64,000 nt of DNA, from the NCBI GenBank assembly GCA_000824805.1, contig CCNA01000034.1, positions 930,001-994,000 on the forward strand, read 5' to 3'. The stretch comes from Mesorhizobium sp. SOD10. GTDB taxonomy: Bacteria > Pseudomonadota > Alphaproteobacteria > Rhizobiales > Rhizobiaceae. The notes under the pieces are model-generated. The model was not told the DNA's origin. It worked only from the letters and a program-made list of their open reading frames with translations, and did not search any database. The position numbers and the translations under genes are program-made. This document shows positions 47,925 through 55,919 of this stretch, one piece after another (the stretch's first letter is position 1; each line of letters starts with the position of its first letter).

Positions 47925-48865
47925 GCTCCCCCCATCATGAGCGCGCGCCCGACGACGCAATCGACGAGATAGGCGGCGAAGATGGCGAAGAGATAGAGCA
48001 GCGAATAGCCGAACAGGGCCTTGGCCGGCTTCATCGCGCGGTCGTCATCAGCCATGGCAAGCACTTTCCAGGCGTACCAGACGAAGCCCAGGCCGAGGAT
48101 CGCCGAGACGACGCCATAGCCGGCCGTGGTGTATCCGAGCGCCCAGGGCAGCACGCCGACCGGCGCCAGGATCAGCGCATAGGCAAAGATCTGCCGGCGG
48201 GTCGAGGCCTGGCCGGCGACATTCGGCATCATCGGGATGCCGGCGCGGGCGTAGTCGTCGGACTTGAACAGCGCCAGCGCCCAGAAATGCGGCGGCGTCC
48301 ACAGGAAGATGATCAGGAACAGGATCACGCTTTCGAGGCTGACAGAGCCGGTCACCGCGGCCCAGCCGATCACCGGCGGGATGGCGCCGGCGGCGCCGCC
48401 GATGACGATGTTCTGCGGCGTCCAGCGCTTCAGCCACATGGTGTAGATGACGGCGTAGAAGAAGATGGTGAAGGCGAGAAGCCCTGCCGAGAGCCAGTTG
48501 ACCAGCACGCCGAGCGTCATCACCGACAGCACCGAGAGCACGAGGCCGAAGCTCAGCGCCTCGCCTGGCGTGACGCGGCCGGCCGGCACCGGGCGGCCGG
48601 CGGTCCTGGTCATCACCGCGTCGATGTCGGCGTCGTACCACATGTTGAGCGCGCCGGAAGCACCAGCACCGATCGCGATCGCCAGGATGGCGATCACCGC
48701 CAGCAACGGATTGATGGCGACAGGCGCGGCAACCATGCCGACAAAGGCCGTGAACACGACCAGCGACATGACGCGTGGCTTCAGGAGGGCGAAGAAATCG
48801 CCGGCGGTCGCTTCCGACATGCGAAAGCCAACTTCCTCCATCAATCTGTCGTCGGCAAGGGCCAT
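47921..48865 (-). CDS. ctaB: Protoheme IX farnesyltransferase (heme O synthase)
   Basis: 314 residues, polytopic UbiA-family prenyltransferase. Catalytic motif NMWYDADIDAVMTRTAGRPVPAGRVTP (NxxxDxxxD), second Asp-rich loop, and LKRWTPQNIVIGGAAGAIPPVIGWAA. Adds farnesyl to heme b, the first step to heme a. Sits between ctaD and the CoxF-like gene. Confidence 0.98.
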   Translation of the reverse strand: MALADDRLMEEVGFRMSEATAGDFFALLKPRVMSLVVFTAFVGMVAAPVAINPLLAVIAILAIAIGAGASGALNMWYDADIDAVMTRTAGRPVPAGRVTPGEALSFGLVLSVLSVMTLGVLVNWLSAGLLAFTIFFYAVIYTMWLKRWTPQNIVIGGAAGAIPPVIGWAAVTGSVSLESVILFLIIFLWTPPHFWALALFKSDDYARAGIPMMPNVAGQASTRRQIFAYALILAPVGVLPWALGYTTAGYGVVSAILGLGFVWYAWKVLAMADDDRAMKPAKALFGYSLLYLFAIFAAYLVDCVVGRALMMGGA

Positions 48866-48938
48866 GCGTACTTAAAGTCCATGATTCCGTTGGCCAAGAC
48901 CGCCGGCGAACCGGCGGCCTCGTGTTCTCGGAGGCCGC

Positions 48939-50588
48939 CTACTTGATCTTCGGCAGCTGTTCCCACTGGTGGAACGGCGGCGGCGAAGGCAGCTGCCATT
49001 CGAGCGTGGTGGCGCCCTCGCCCCACGGATTGGCGCCAGCGACGCGCTTCTTCTGGAAGGCCTCGAACACGCCGTAGAGGAAGATCGCAACGCCGACGGC
49101 AGCGATGTAGGAGCCGTAGGACGAGATCATGTTCCAGCCGGCGAAGGCGTCCGGATAGTCGACGGTGCGGCGCGGCATGCCGGCGAGGCCGAGGAAGTGC
49201 TGCGGGAAGAAGATCAGGTTGACGCCGACAAAGGTGACCCAGAAATGGGTGTTGGCGATAACCGGCGAGTACATATAGCCGGTCATCTTCGGGAACCAGT
49301 AGTACCAGCCGGCGAAGATCGCGAACACGGCGCCCAGCGACAGCACGTAGTGGAAGTGCGCGATCACGAAATAGGTGTCGTGCAGCGAGCGGTCGAGGCC
49401 GGCATTGGCCAGTTGGACGCCGGTGACGCCACCGATGGTGAACAGGAAGATGAAGCCCAGCGCCCACAGCATCGGCGGCTTGAAGGAGATCGAGCCGCCC
49501 CACATGGTGGCGATCCAGGAGAAGATCTTCACGCCGGTCGGCACCGCGATGACCATGGTGGCGAACACGAAGTAACGCTGCGTGTCGAGCGACAGGCCGG
49601 TCGTGTACATGTGGTGCGCCCAGACGATGAAGCCGACGGCGCCGATCGCGACCATGGCGTAGGCCATGCCGAGATAGCCGAACACCGGCTTCTTCGAGAA
49701 GGTCGAGACGATGTGGCTGATGATGCCGAAGCCCGGCAGGATCAGGATGTACACTTCGGGGTGGCCGAAGAACCAGAACAGGTGCTGGAAGAGGATCGGA
49801 TCACCGCCCTGGTCCGGCACGAAGAAAGCAGTGCCGAAATTGCGGTCGGTGAGCAGCATGGTGATGGCGCCCGCCAGAACCGGCAGCGACAAGAGCAGCA
49901 GGAAGGCGGTGATCAGCACAGCCCAGGCAAACAGCGGCATCTTGTGCAGCGTCATGCCGGGCGCGCGCATGTTGAAGATGGTGGTGATGAAGTTGATGGC
50001 GCCAAGGATCGACGACGCGCCGGCGATATGGATCGAAAGGATCGCGAGGTCCATCGCCGGACCAGGCTGGCCGGAGGTCGAGAGCGGCGGGTAGATCGTC
50101 CAGCCGCCGCCGACGCCGAAAGCGCCCGGCGCGCTCGGCACGAACATCGAGGAGAGCAGCAGGATGAAGGCCGGAGGCAGCAGCCAGAAGGAAATGTTAT
50201 TCATGCGCGGGAAGGCCATGTCCGGCGCGCCGATCATGATCGGCACCATCCAGTTGGCGAAGCCGCCGATGAGCGCGGGCATGACCATGAAGAAGATCAT
50301 GATCAGGCCGTGCGCGGCGCCGAAGGCGTTATACATGCTCTTGCCACCGTCGATGGCGGCGTCGCCCTGCATGCCGTAGACCATCTGCGCCAGGCCGCTG
50401 AAGATCTGGATGCCCGGCTCCTGCAGCTCCATGCGGATGGCGACCGAGAGCGCCGCGCCGATGACGCCGGCAATGATCGCGAAGATCAGGTAGAGCGTGC
50501 CGATGTCCTTATGGTTGGTCGAGTAGACCCAGCGGACCCAGCCATGCGGCCTGTGGTCGCCATGATCGTGAGCTGCAGCCTCTGCCAT
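48939..50588 (-). CDS. ctaD: Cytochrome c oxidase subunit I
   Basis: 549 residues with twelve helices. Heme and CuB ligands and proton-channel motifs visible: GAAHGLIMIFFMVMPALIGGFANWMVPIMIG, WFFGHPEVYILILPGFGIIS (His-Tyr crosslink), VWAHHMYTTG, and FVIAHFHYVLSLGAVFAIFAG with ligand His residues. The N-terminus YSTNHKDIGTLYLIFA is standard. Catalytic subunit of the aa3 oxidase. Confidence 0.98.
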   Translation of the reverse strand: MAEAAAHDHGDHRPHGWVRWVYSTNHKDIGTLYLIFAIIAGVIGAALSVAIRMELQEPGIQIFSGLAQMVYGMQGDAAIDGGKSMYNAFGAAHGLIMIFFMVMPALIGGFANWMVPIMIGAPDMAFPRMNNISFWLLPPAFILLLSSMFVPSAPGAFGVGGGWTIYPPLSTSGQPGPAMDLAILSIHIAGASSILGAINFITTIFNMRAPGMTLHKMPLFAWAVLITAFLLLLSLPVLAGAITMLLTDRNFGTAFFVPDQGGDPILFQHLFWFFGHPEVYILILPGFGIISHIVSTFSKKPVFGYLGMAYAMVAIGAVGFIVWAHHMYTTGLSLDTQRYFVFATMVIAVPTGVKIFSWIATMWGGSISFKPPMLWALGFIFLFTIGGVTGVQLANAGLDRSLHDTYFVIAHFHYVLSLGAVFAIFAGWYYWFPKMTGYMYSPVIANTHFWVTFVGVNLIFFPQHFLGLAGMPRRTVDYPDAFAGWNMISSYGSYIAAVGVAIFLYGVFEAFQKKRVAGANPWGEGATTLEWQLPSPPPFHQWEQLPKIK

Positions 50589-50626
50589 GTTCCGCTCCGT
50601 TCCCTAAATCTTGCTAACCCGCGGCA

Positions 50627-51511
50627 TCAGTTGCCGGCGGCCGCTACCTTGTTGGTACCATCGATCTCGGCCATCAGCGCCTTGTTGGCGGCGGGCACAT
50701 CGGTCTTGGCCGTCTCCAGCCAGGTCTTGAACTGCGCATCGGACACGACGCGGACCGCGATCGGCATGAAGGCATGGTCCTTGCCGCAGAGCTGCGAGCA
50801 CTGGCCGTAATAGAGGCCTTCCTTCTCCGCCTTGAACCAGGTCTCGTTGGTGCGGCCGGGCACGGCGTCCATCTTGATGCCGAAGGACGGCACGGCGAAG
50901 GAGTGGATGACGTCGGTCGCGGTGATCAGCACGCGGGTCATGGTGTTGACCGGCACGACCAGCTCGTTGTCGACCGCGAGCAGGCGAGGATAGAGGGCGC
51001 GATCTTCCTTGCCGGCCTTGGCGCGGTCGGCATCCTGGAGAACCGCCGAGTTGAAGGAGAAGCTCTTGTCGACCTGGTATTCGTAATCCCAGTTCCACTG
51101 GTTGCCGGTCGCCTTGACGGTGAGCTTGGCTTCTTCCGGCGGGGTGTATTGCGCGGTGAGCAGCTGGAAGGAGGGAATGGCGATGAGCAGAAGCACGATC
51201 ACCGGCCCGACGGTCCAGATCACCTCGATCAGAGTGTTGTGGCTGGTCCTGGACGGCACCGGGTTGGCGCTGGCGCGGAAGCGCAGGATGCAGACGAGCA
51301 GCAGCACCAGCACGAGGATGGTGATCGGGACGATGAACCACATGGTATAGTTCCCGAACCGCTCGATCTGCCGCATCATATCGGTCGCCGGCGGCTGGAA
51401 GGTCATTTCCCACGGCCGCGGCTGGTCGGCATGGGCCGCCCCACTGGAGAAGAGCACGGCTGAAGCTGCCGCACCTGCCAAGAATTCAGCGCTCGCCAGG
51501 AATTTCCTCAT
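50627..51511 (-). CDS. ctaC: Cytochrome c oxidase subunit II
   Basis: 294 residues with a cleavable signal peptide, two transmembrane helices and a periplasmic cupredoxin domain. The CuA site is YYGQCSQLCGKDHAFMPI; HSFAVPSFGIKMDAVPGR is the upstream ligand loop. GAGAGGG precedes the ATG at 51511. First gene of the cta cluster, so the cluster promoter must lie between 51511 and about 51600. Confidence 0.97.
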   Translation of the reverse strand: MRKFLASAEFLAGAAASAVLFSSGAAHADQPRPWEMTFQPPATDMMRQIERFGNYTMWFIVPITILVLVLLLVCILRFRASANPVPSRTSHNTLIEVIWTVGPVIVLLLIAIPSFQLLTAQYTPPEEAKLTVKATGNQWNWDYEYQVDKSFSFNSAVLQDADRAKAGKEDRALYPRLLAVDNELVVPVNTMTRVLITATDVIHSFAVPSFGIKMDAVPGRTNETWFKAEKEGLYYGQCSQLCGKDHAFMPIAVRVVSDAQFKTWLETAKTDVPAANKALMAEIDGTNKVAAAGN

Positions 51512-51839
51512 CGCCCTCTCGTCTCCCACTTCCCGCGATCTGGTCGCACCAATAACGGACGGTGCCGGGATCGGGAATCCCGGTCTGTCCCTAGGGTGGT
51601 TCAAACCATACTCTATTTGCCTCCGCAAGAAAGGAGCGGAGGAAACCGTGCGGCATTTTTGCGCGCAGGCCGAAGGCCGTCTTCAGGCCCCGCCGCGCTA
51701 TATGGGCAACGGTCGCAATTCGGGCGAATTTGCTTTGGAAAAGCATGGAATTGCCGGTATCGGGGCAGGCCGGCGACGGTCTCGTCCTTTACTTGGCCCC
51801 GGCGCGGCTTAAAGTGCCGTGATTCGCAATGGAGCCGTC
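51512..51839. other. Divergent promoter region, no gene seen
   Basis: About 330 bases between ctaC (leftward) and the IalB-like gene (rightward). No plausible coding frame. It contains CGGGATCGGGAATCCCGG, a short palindrome-like stretch near 51570, and TCCGCAAGAAAGGAGCGGA near 51622. It probably holds promoters for both directions. Confidence 0.45.
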
Positions 51840-52379
51840 ATGACTTCCTGGCTTTCGAGAACCTTGGCGAAGGTCGTTCTTGCCCTTGCCTTGCTCGGCG
51901 TCGGCATAGCCGTTGGCGCCGCCGCCGCGCCGAACAACGCCACGCCCCCGAGCGGTACGGTAAAGTCGACGCATGGCGCGTGGTCGATCATCTGCGACAC
52001 GCCGGCGGGCGCGACCTCCGAACAATGCGTGATGATGCAGAACGTCGTCGCCGAGGACCGTCCCGAAATGGGGCTTTCGGTCGTGGTGCTGCGCACCGCC
52101 GACAACAAGGCCGAGATCCTGCGCGTGCTGGCGCCGCTCGGCGTGCTGCTGCCCAACGGCCTTGGCCTCAATGTCGACGGCAAGGATATCGGCCGGGCCT
52201 ATTTCGTGCGCTGTTTCCAGGACGGCTGCTACGCCGAGGTCATCCTCGAAAAGCCGCTGCTCGACACTTTGAAGAGCGGCACCTCGGCCACCTTCATCGT
52301 CTTCCAGACGCCGGAGGAAGGCATCGGCATTCCCGTCGACCTCAAGGGCTTTGCGGAAGGCTTCGCCGCCCTACCTTGA
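51840..52379 (+). CDS. Invasion-associated locus B (IalB)-like secreted protein
   Basis: 179 residues, signal peptide followed by an IalB domain: HGAWSIICDTPAGATSEQCVMMQNV, LRVLAPLGVLLPNGLGLNVDG, FVRCFQDGCYAEVIL, TATFIVFQTPEEGIGIPVDLKGF. The four Cys fit two disulfides. In Bartonella, IalB is linked to erythrocyte invasion; homologues in non-pathogenic rhizobia suggest a general envelope role. GGAG precedes the ATG. Confidence 0.9.
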   Translation: MTSWLSRTLAKVVLALALLGVGIAVGAAAAPNNATPPSGTVKSTHGAWSIICDTPAGATSEQCVMMQNVVAEDRPEMGLSVVVLRTADNKAEILRVLAPLGVLLPNGLGLNVDGKDIGRAYFVRCFQDGCYAEVILEKPLLDTLKSGTSATFIVFQTPEEGIGIPVDLKGFAEGFAALP

Positions 52380-52450
52380 TCTCTTGCCCATGCGCCGCTC
52401 CTGACGCCGAGGTCCGGGGGCGAATGCGCGATTGGCGGCCAGGAGGGTCA

Positions 52451-52918
52451 ATGCGCGCGAATTTATTCGCTTTCATCGCCGGTCTGGCACTGGTCGCCGC
52501 GGTTCCGGCCGCACGGGCCGAGGATGCCGAAATCCTCCAGAAGCCCGAGCCGGCAGCGATCCTCGATATCGCCAAGGGTTTCGGCTCGGCCAAGATGGAC
52601 AGGGACGACAATGGCGATCCGATGATTTCCGGGCGGATCGAGGGCGTCAAATACGTGATCTATTTCTATGGCTGCGAAAACCACGAGAACTGCAAATCGC
52701 TGCAGTTCTCGACCGGTTACACCAACCCGCTGACCGCAGAACAAGCCAACACCTGGAATGCAAAATACCGCTGGGTGAAGGCCTATTCGGGCGACGGCTC
52801 GAATTTCAAGATGGATGTCTCCTTTACGGGCGGCATCACCAAGGCCAATCTGGAGGAGCAGTTCTCCAACTGGGACGCGCTGGCCGGCAACATCAAGGGC
52901 TTCCTCAGCGGCGGGTGA
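52451..52918 (+). CDS. YbjN-domain secreted protein
   Basis: 155 residues with a signal peptide and a YbjN-like domain: ILDIAKGFGSAKMDRDDNGDPMISGRIEGVKYVIYFYGCENHENCKSLQFSTGY and WNAKYRWVKAYSGDGSNFKMDVSFTGGITKANLEEQFSNWDAL. An AGGAGGG ribosome site is placed six bases before the ATG. The YbjN family has a chaperone-like fold with unknown targets. It follows the IalB-like gene on the same strand. Confidence 0.85.
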   Translation: MRANLFAFIAGLALVAAVPAARAEDAEILQKPEPAAILDIAKGFGSAKMDRDDNGDPMISGRIEGVKYVIYFYGCENHENCKSLQFSTGYTNPLTAEQANTWNAKYRWVKAYSGDGSNFKMDVSFTGGITKANLEEQFSNWDALAGNIKGFLSGG

Positions 52919-53019
52919 CGGCGCCGCAATAGCCGGCCTCATCCCTGTTGGCGATTGTGCGACGGCAGCTTCGCGCCTACATCCGGTGCAACGATTTTGT
53001 TTCCACGAATGGATTTGCC

Positions 53020-54432
53020 ATGAACAGCCTGATCGGCCAATTCGACATTTCCGACGATCGCGTCAAAGAGATCGTCGCCGAGACCATCAAGGGCGCCGAC
53101 GACGGCGAGCTGTTCCTCGAATACAGCGAGAGCGAAGCGCTGATGTTCGACAACGGCCGGCTGAAGACGGCCAATTTCAACACCGACCAGGGATTCGGCC
53201 TGCGCGCCGTGGCCGGCGAGGCCAGCGGCTATGCGCATTCCAGCGATCTCTCCGAAGCCTCGCTGCTGCGCGCGGCCGACGCCGTCTCGGCGGTCAAGGG
53301 CGGCTACTCCGGCACATTGGCCGGAGCGCCCGCCCGCACCAACCGCCACCTCTATGGCGACGAGAATCCCATCCCCTCGCCGTCCTTCGAGGCCAAGGCC
53401 AAACTGCTGCAGGAGATCGACGGCTGGCTGCGGGCCAAGGATCCGCGCGTGCGCCAGGTGACGGCCTCGCTCGCAGCCTCCTGGCAACATGTCGAGATCG
53501 TGCGCGGCGACGGCCAGATCGTGCGTGACATCCGCCCGCTGGTCCGCATCAATGTCTCGGTCGTGGTCGGCAGCGGCGACCGGCAGGAGAGCGGCTCCTA
53601 CGGCATGGGCGGCCGCAAGAGTTTTGGCGAGTTCGTCAGCGAGGAAAGCTGGAAGCATGCGGCCGGCGAAGCGCTGCGGCAGGCGCTGGTCAATCTCGAA
53701 GCCGTCCCGGCGCCCGCCGGCACCTTCGACATCGTGCTGTCCAGCGGCTGGCCTGGCGTGATGCTGCACGAGGCGGTCGGCCACGGTCTCGAAGGCGACT
53801 TCAACCGCAAGAAGACATCGGCCTTCGCCGGCCTGATGGGCCAGCAGGTGGCAGCGAAGGGCGTCACCGTGGTCGACGACGGCACCATTCCCGAGCGGCG
53901 CGGCTCACTCACCGTCGACGACGAAGGGACGCCGTCGGCGCGCAACGTGCTGATCGAGGACGGCAAACTGGTCGGCTATATGCAGGACCGCCAGAACGCC
54001 CGGCTGATGGGCATGAAGGCGACCGGCAATGGCCGCCGCGAAGGCTACGCGCACCAGCCGATGCCGCGCATGACCAACACCTATATGACCTCGGGCGACA
54101 TGACCCCAGACGAGATTATCGCCTCGGTCAAGAACGGCATCTACGCCGTCTCCTTCGGCGGCGGCCAGGTCGACATCACCTCGGGCAAATTCGTGTTCGG
54201 CTGCACCGAGGCGTACATGATCGAGAACGGCAAGGTGACGCAGCCGATCAAGGGGGCAATGCTGATCGGCAACGGACCGGACGCCATGCACCGCGTCAGC
54301 ATGATCGGCAACGACATGCAGCTCGACAACGGCATCGGCATGTGCGGCAAGGCCGGACAGGGCGTGCCCGTCGGCGTCGGCCAGCCGCATCTCAGGATGA
54401 ACCAGATGACGGTGGGCGGCACCAGGGTTTGA
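53020..54432 (+). CDS. tldD: Metalloprotease TldD
   Basis: 470 residues. TldD/PmbA (TldE) heteromer processes ribosomally made peptides and antitoxins. Signatures: LEYSESEALMFDNGRLKTANFNTDQGFGLRA, the zinc motif HEAVGHGLEGDFNRKKTSAFAG (HExxxH), and SGKFVFGCTEAYMIENGKVTQPIKGAMLIGNGPDAMHRVSMIGNDMQLDNGIGMCGKAGQGVPVGVGQP. No pmbA is nearby. The ribosome site is weak; the ATG at 53020 begins the conserved domain. Confidence 0.97.
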   Translation: MNSLIGQFDISDDRVKEIVAETIKGADDGELFLEYSESEALMFDNGRLKTANFNTDQGFGLRAVAGEASGYAHSSDLSEASLLRAADAVSAVKGGYSGTLAGAPARTNRHLYGDENPIPSPSFEAKAKLLQEIDGWLRAKDPRVRQVTASLAASWQHVEIVRGDGQIVRDIRPLVRINVSVVVGSGDRQESGSYGMGGRKSFGEFVSEESWKHAAGEALRQALVNLEAVPAPAGTFDIVLSSGWPGVMLHEAVGHGLEGDFNRKKTSAFAGLMGQQVAAKGVTVVDDGTIPERRGSLTVDDEGTPSARNVLIEDGKLVGYMQDRQNARLMGMKATGNGRREGYAHQPMPRMTNTYMTSGDMTPDEIIASVKNGIYAVSFGGGQVDITSGKFVFGCTEAYMIENGKVTQPIKGAMLIGNGPDAMHRVSMIGNDMQLDNGIGMCGKAGQGVPVGVGQPHLRMNQMTVGGTRV

Positions 54433-54530
54433 GGCGCCTGAATGCAGGCGCTTGAAATCGGCTCGGCCGTCGTCGACGTTACCTTTATCCCTACAAAGGT
54501 AAGGTTGCGACGTCTGTTTTTGAAAAGCTC

Positions 54531-54785
54531 ATGACCACCATCTCGGCCAAGGGACAGGTAATTCTGCCAAGCGCCATCCGGAAACGGAGAGGCTGGGGCG
54601 CGGGAACGAGGCTTGAGGTTGAGGAGACGCCGGAAGGGGTGCTATTGAAGCTGGCGCCTATCTTTGCGGCGGCGCAGCCAAACGACGTTTTCGGCTCCCT
54701 GCCGCCCCGCGGCGCGTCGAAGACGTTGGAAGAAATGGATACGGGCGTGCTCGCCGAAGCACGGCGGCGCCATGCGCGCGATTAG
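54531..54785 (+). CDS. VapB/AbrB-type antitoxin, apparently orphan
   Basis: 84 residues. The N-terminal MTTISAKGQVILPSAIRKRRGWGAGTRLEVEETPEGVLLK is a typical AbrB-fold (SpoVT/MazE) DNA-binding domain of VapB antitoxins; the C-terminal tail, including PRGASKTLEEMD and LAEARRRHARD, is the toxin-binding segment usual in VapB partners of PIN-domain VapC. No intact VapC follows. Regulation: the operator is probably the promoter of this gene itself, in the 98 bases upstream. Confidence 0.85.
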   Translation: MTTISAKGQVILPSAIRKRRGWGAGTRLEVEETPEGVLLKLAPIFAAAQPNDVFGSLPPRGASKTLEEMDTGVLAEARRRHARD

Positions 54786-54912
54786 GAGGCATAAGGCCTG
54801 GGCCATCGGGACTGTGGGCACGCTGGCGCGTTCAGCCAGGCTGATGGTCGCATTCCGGCCTGAATGCATCCTCCACCTTGAAGTGAACACAATCGTGTTA
54901 GGACATTATTAA
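54773..54912 (+). pseudogene. Remnant of a VapC toxin gene start
   Basis: An ATG at 54773 overlaps the antitoxin end in the usual vapBC arrangement and begins MRAI, as many VapC toxins do (typically followed by DTN). Here it continues RRHKAWAIGTVG..., with no PIN-domain Asp residues, and ends after 46 codons. This fits loss of the toxin by deletion just after the start. The first four codons may match by chance. Confidence 0.4.
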
Positions 54913-54983
54913 TTGTTCACTTGGCGGGGCGGGTGTTTGCGCCTTAGCCTGCCGCCAGTCTTCTCGTTGCGGTGGTGTTGGCA

Positions 54984-55655
54984 ATGCAGCGTTCCCCTGG
55001 CGTCCTGACCTCTTCCTTCCTCCTTGGCCTCGTTTCGTTTGTTGGCGCTTCATCGCTGCAAGTCGGCCCTGCAGCGGCCCAGTCGTCGCTGTTCAAGCTA
55101 ACCTCGACACGACCTGTTGCCAGTTCCGCCACGGTCGGCGGCAGCACCAGCGTACCGTATGGCTGGCTCGATTTCTGTCATCGCCGGCCGAAGGAGTGCA
55201 AGGTGCCCGCCCTGCCCGCTACAAGCGTCAAGCTGAACGCGCAGAACATGAGCATCCTCAAGCGGATAAACCTGAAGGCGAACCGCTCCATCAAGCCGGT
55301 CAGCAACTACGACCACTGGGGCACGATGATGGACCATTGGGACTATCCGACGGACGGCAAGGGCGATTGCAAGATCTACGCGCTCTACAAGCGCAAGCTT
55401 CTCCAGGAAGCGGGATTTCCCCGGCAGGCGCTGCTGATGACGGTGGTGCGCGACCTGCACAATGAGGGCCACACGATCCTGACGGTGAAGACCGACAAGG
55501 GCGATCTCGTGCTGGACAATCTGGTCGACGAAATCCGGCCCTGGAACGCCACCGGCTATTATTTCCTGAAGCGCCAGTCGCAGCAGAACCCGAATGTTTG
55601 GGTGTCGATCGACCAGCGCGGCGGCACGGCGAAACGGCTGTCTCCGAACTCGTAG
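54984..55655 (+). CDS. Periplasmic bacterial transglutaminase-like cysteine peptidase (BTLCP)
   Basis: 223 residues. A signal peptide (ending near VGPAAAQ) is followed by the BTLCP domain (DUF920). Catalytic triad: Cys in GKGDCKIYALYKRKLLQEAG, His in NEGHTILTVKTD, Asp in LVLDNLVDEIRPW. Related to LapG but without its type I secretion context. The start is an ATG at 54984; an in-frame GTG lies four codons upstream. It is convergent with the caspase-like gene that ends at 55920. Confidence 0.88.
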   Translation: MQRSPGVLTSSFLLGLVSFVGASSLQVGPAAAQSSLFKLTSTRPVASSATVGGSTSVPYGWLDFCHRRPKECKVPALPATSVKLNAQNMSILKRINLKANRSIKPVSNYDHWGTMMDHWDYPTDGKGDCKIYALYKRKLLQEAGFPRQALLMTVVRDLHNEGHTILTVKTDKGDLVLDNLVDEIRPWNATGYYFLKRQSQQNPNVWVSIDQRGGTAKRLSPNS

Positions 55656-55661
55656 AGACCA

Positions 55662-55722
55662 GAGCATTCACCGTTCACGGAAACGGCAAGCTGCTCTATC
55701 TCCTGGGACGCAATTCTGGACC
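55662..55722. repeat. Decayed copy of the dispersed repeat
   Basis: AGCATTCACCGTTCACGGAAACGG and further on GACGCAATTCTGGACCGG match parts of the 13287 element, with an indel in the palindrome; the end of the second hairpin is lost. It lies between two convergent genes. Confidence 0.5.
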
Positions 55723-55919
55723 GGAGGCTACGGCGAAGTGACCGGGCCCCACCCCTCCAGCTTTTGCTGGAGTCGCTCTCGGCCTGGCCCGAGCGGCTTG
55801 GTCTGCTTTGACAGCCTGACCCGTCACAAGCCTGATATCCTCTGCCTCGCAAAATACGGCCGGAAAGTCCGGCCCATGTACGGGGCGTTGTCGCCTCGCG
55901 GCCATGTAAGCCTTGCGGC
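55723..55919. other. Intergenic stretch without a recognised gene
   Basis: About 200 bases between the decayed repeat and the end of the pseudo-caspase gene. No coding frame with family motifs and no clear hairpin. Only a GCCGGAAAGTCCGGC palindrome near 55859-55873 stands out; it lies past the stop of the leftward gene and could act in termination, though no T run follows. Confidence 0.35.

Noticed and set aside
54880..54912. LEVNTIVLGHY at the end of the short frame after the antitoxin as a decayed VapC N-terminus (LDTNVLVRY-like).
   Set aside because: Only a loose match with a shifted spacing; too short to count as evidence beyond the MRAI start, so it was not used for the remnant call.
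36117..55655. A LapD-LapG pair: the degenerate GGDEF-EAL membrane protein and the periplasmic BTLCP peptidase.
   Set aside because: They are about 16 kb apart, the EAL motifs look catalytic, the membrane part has many helices rather than the two of LapD, and no LapA-type adhesin or type I secretion genes are present.
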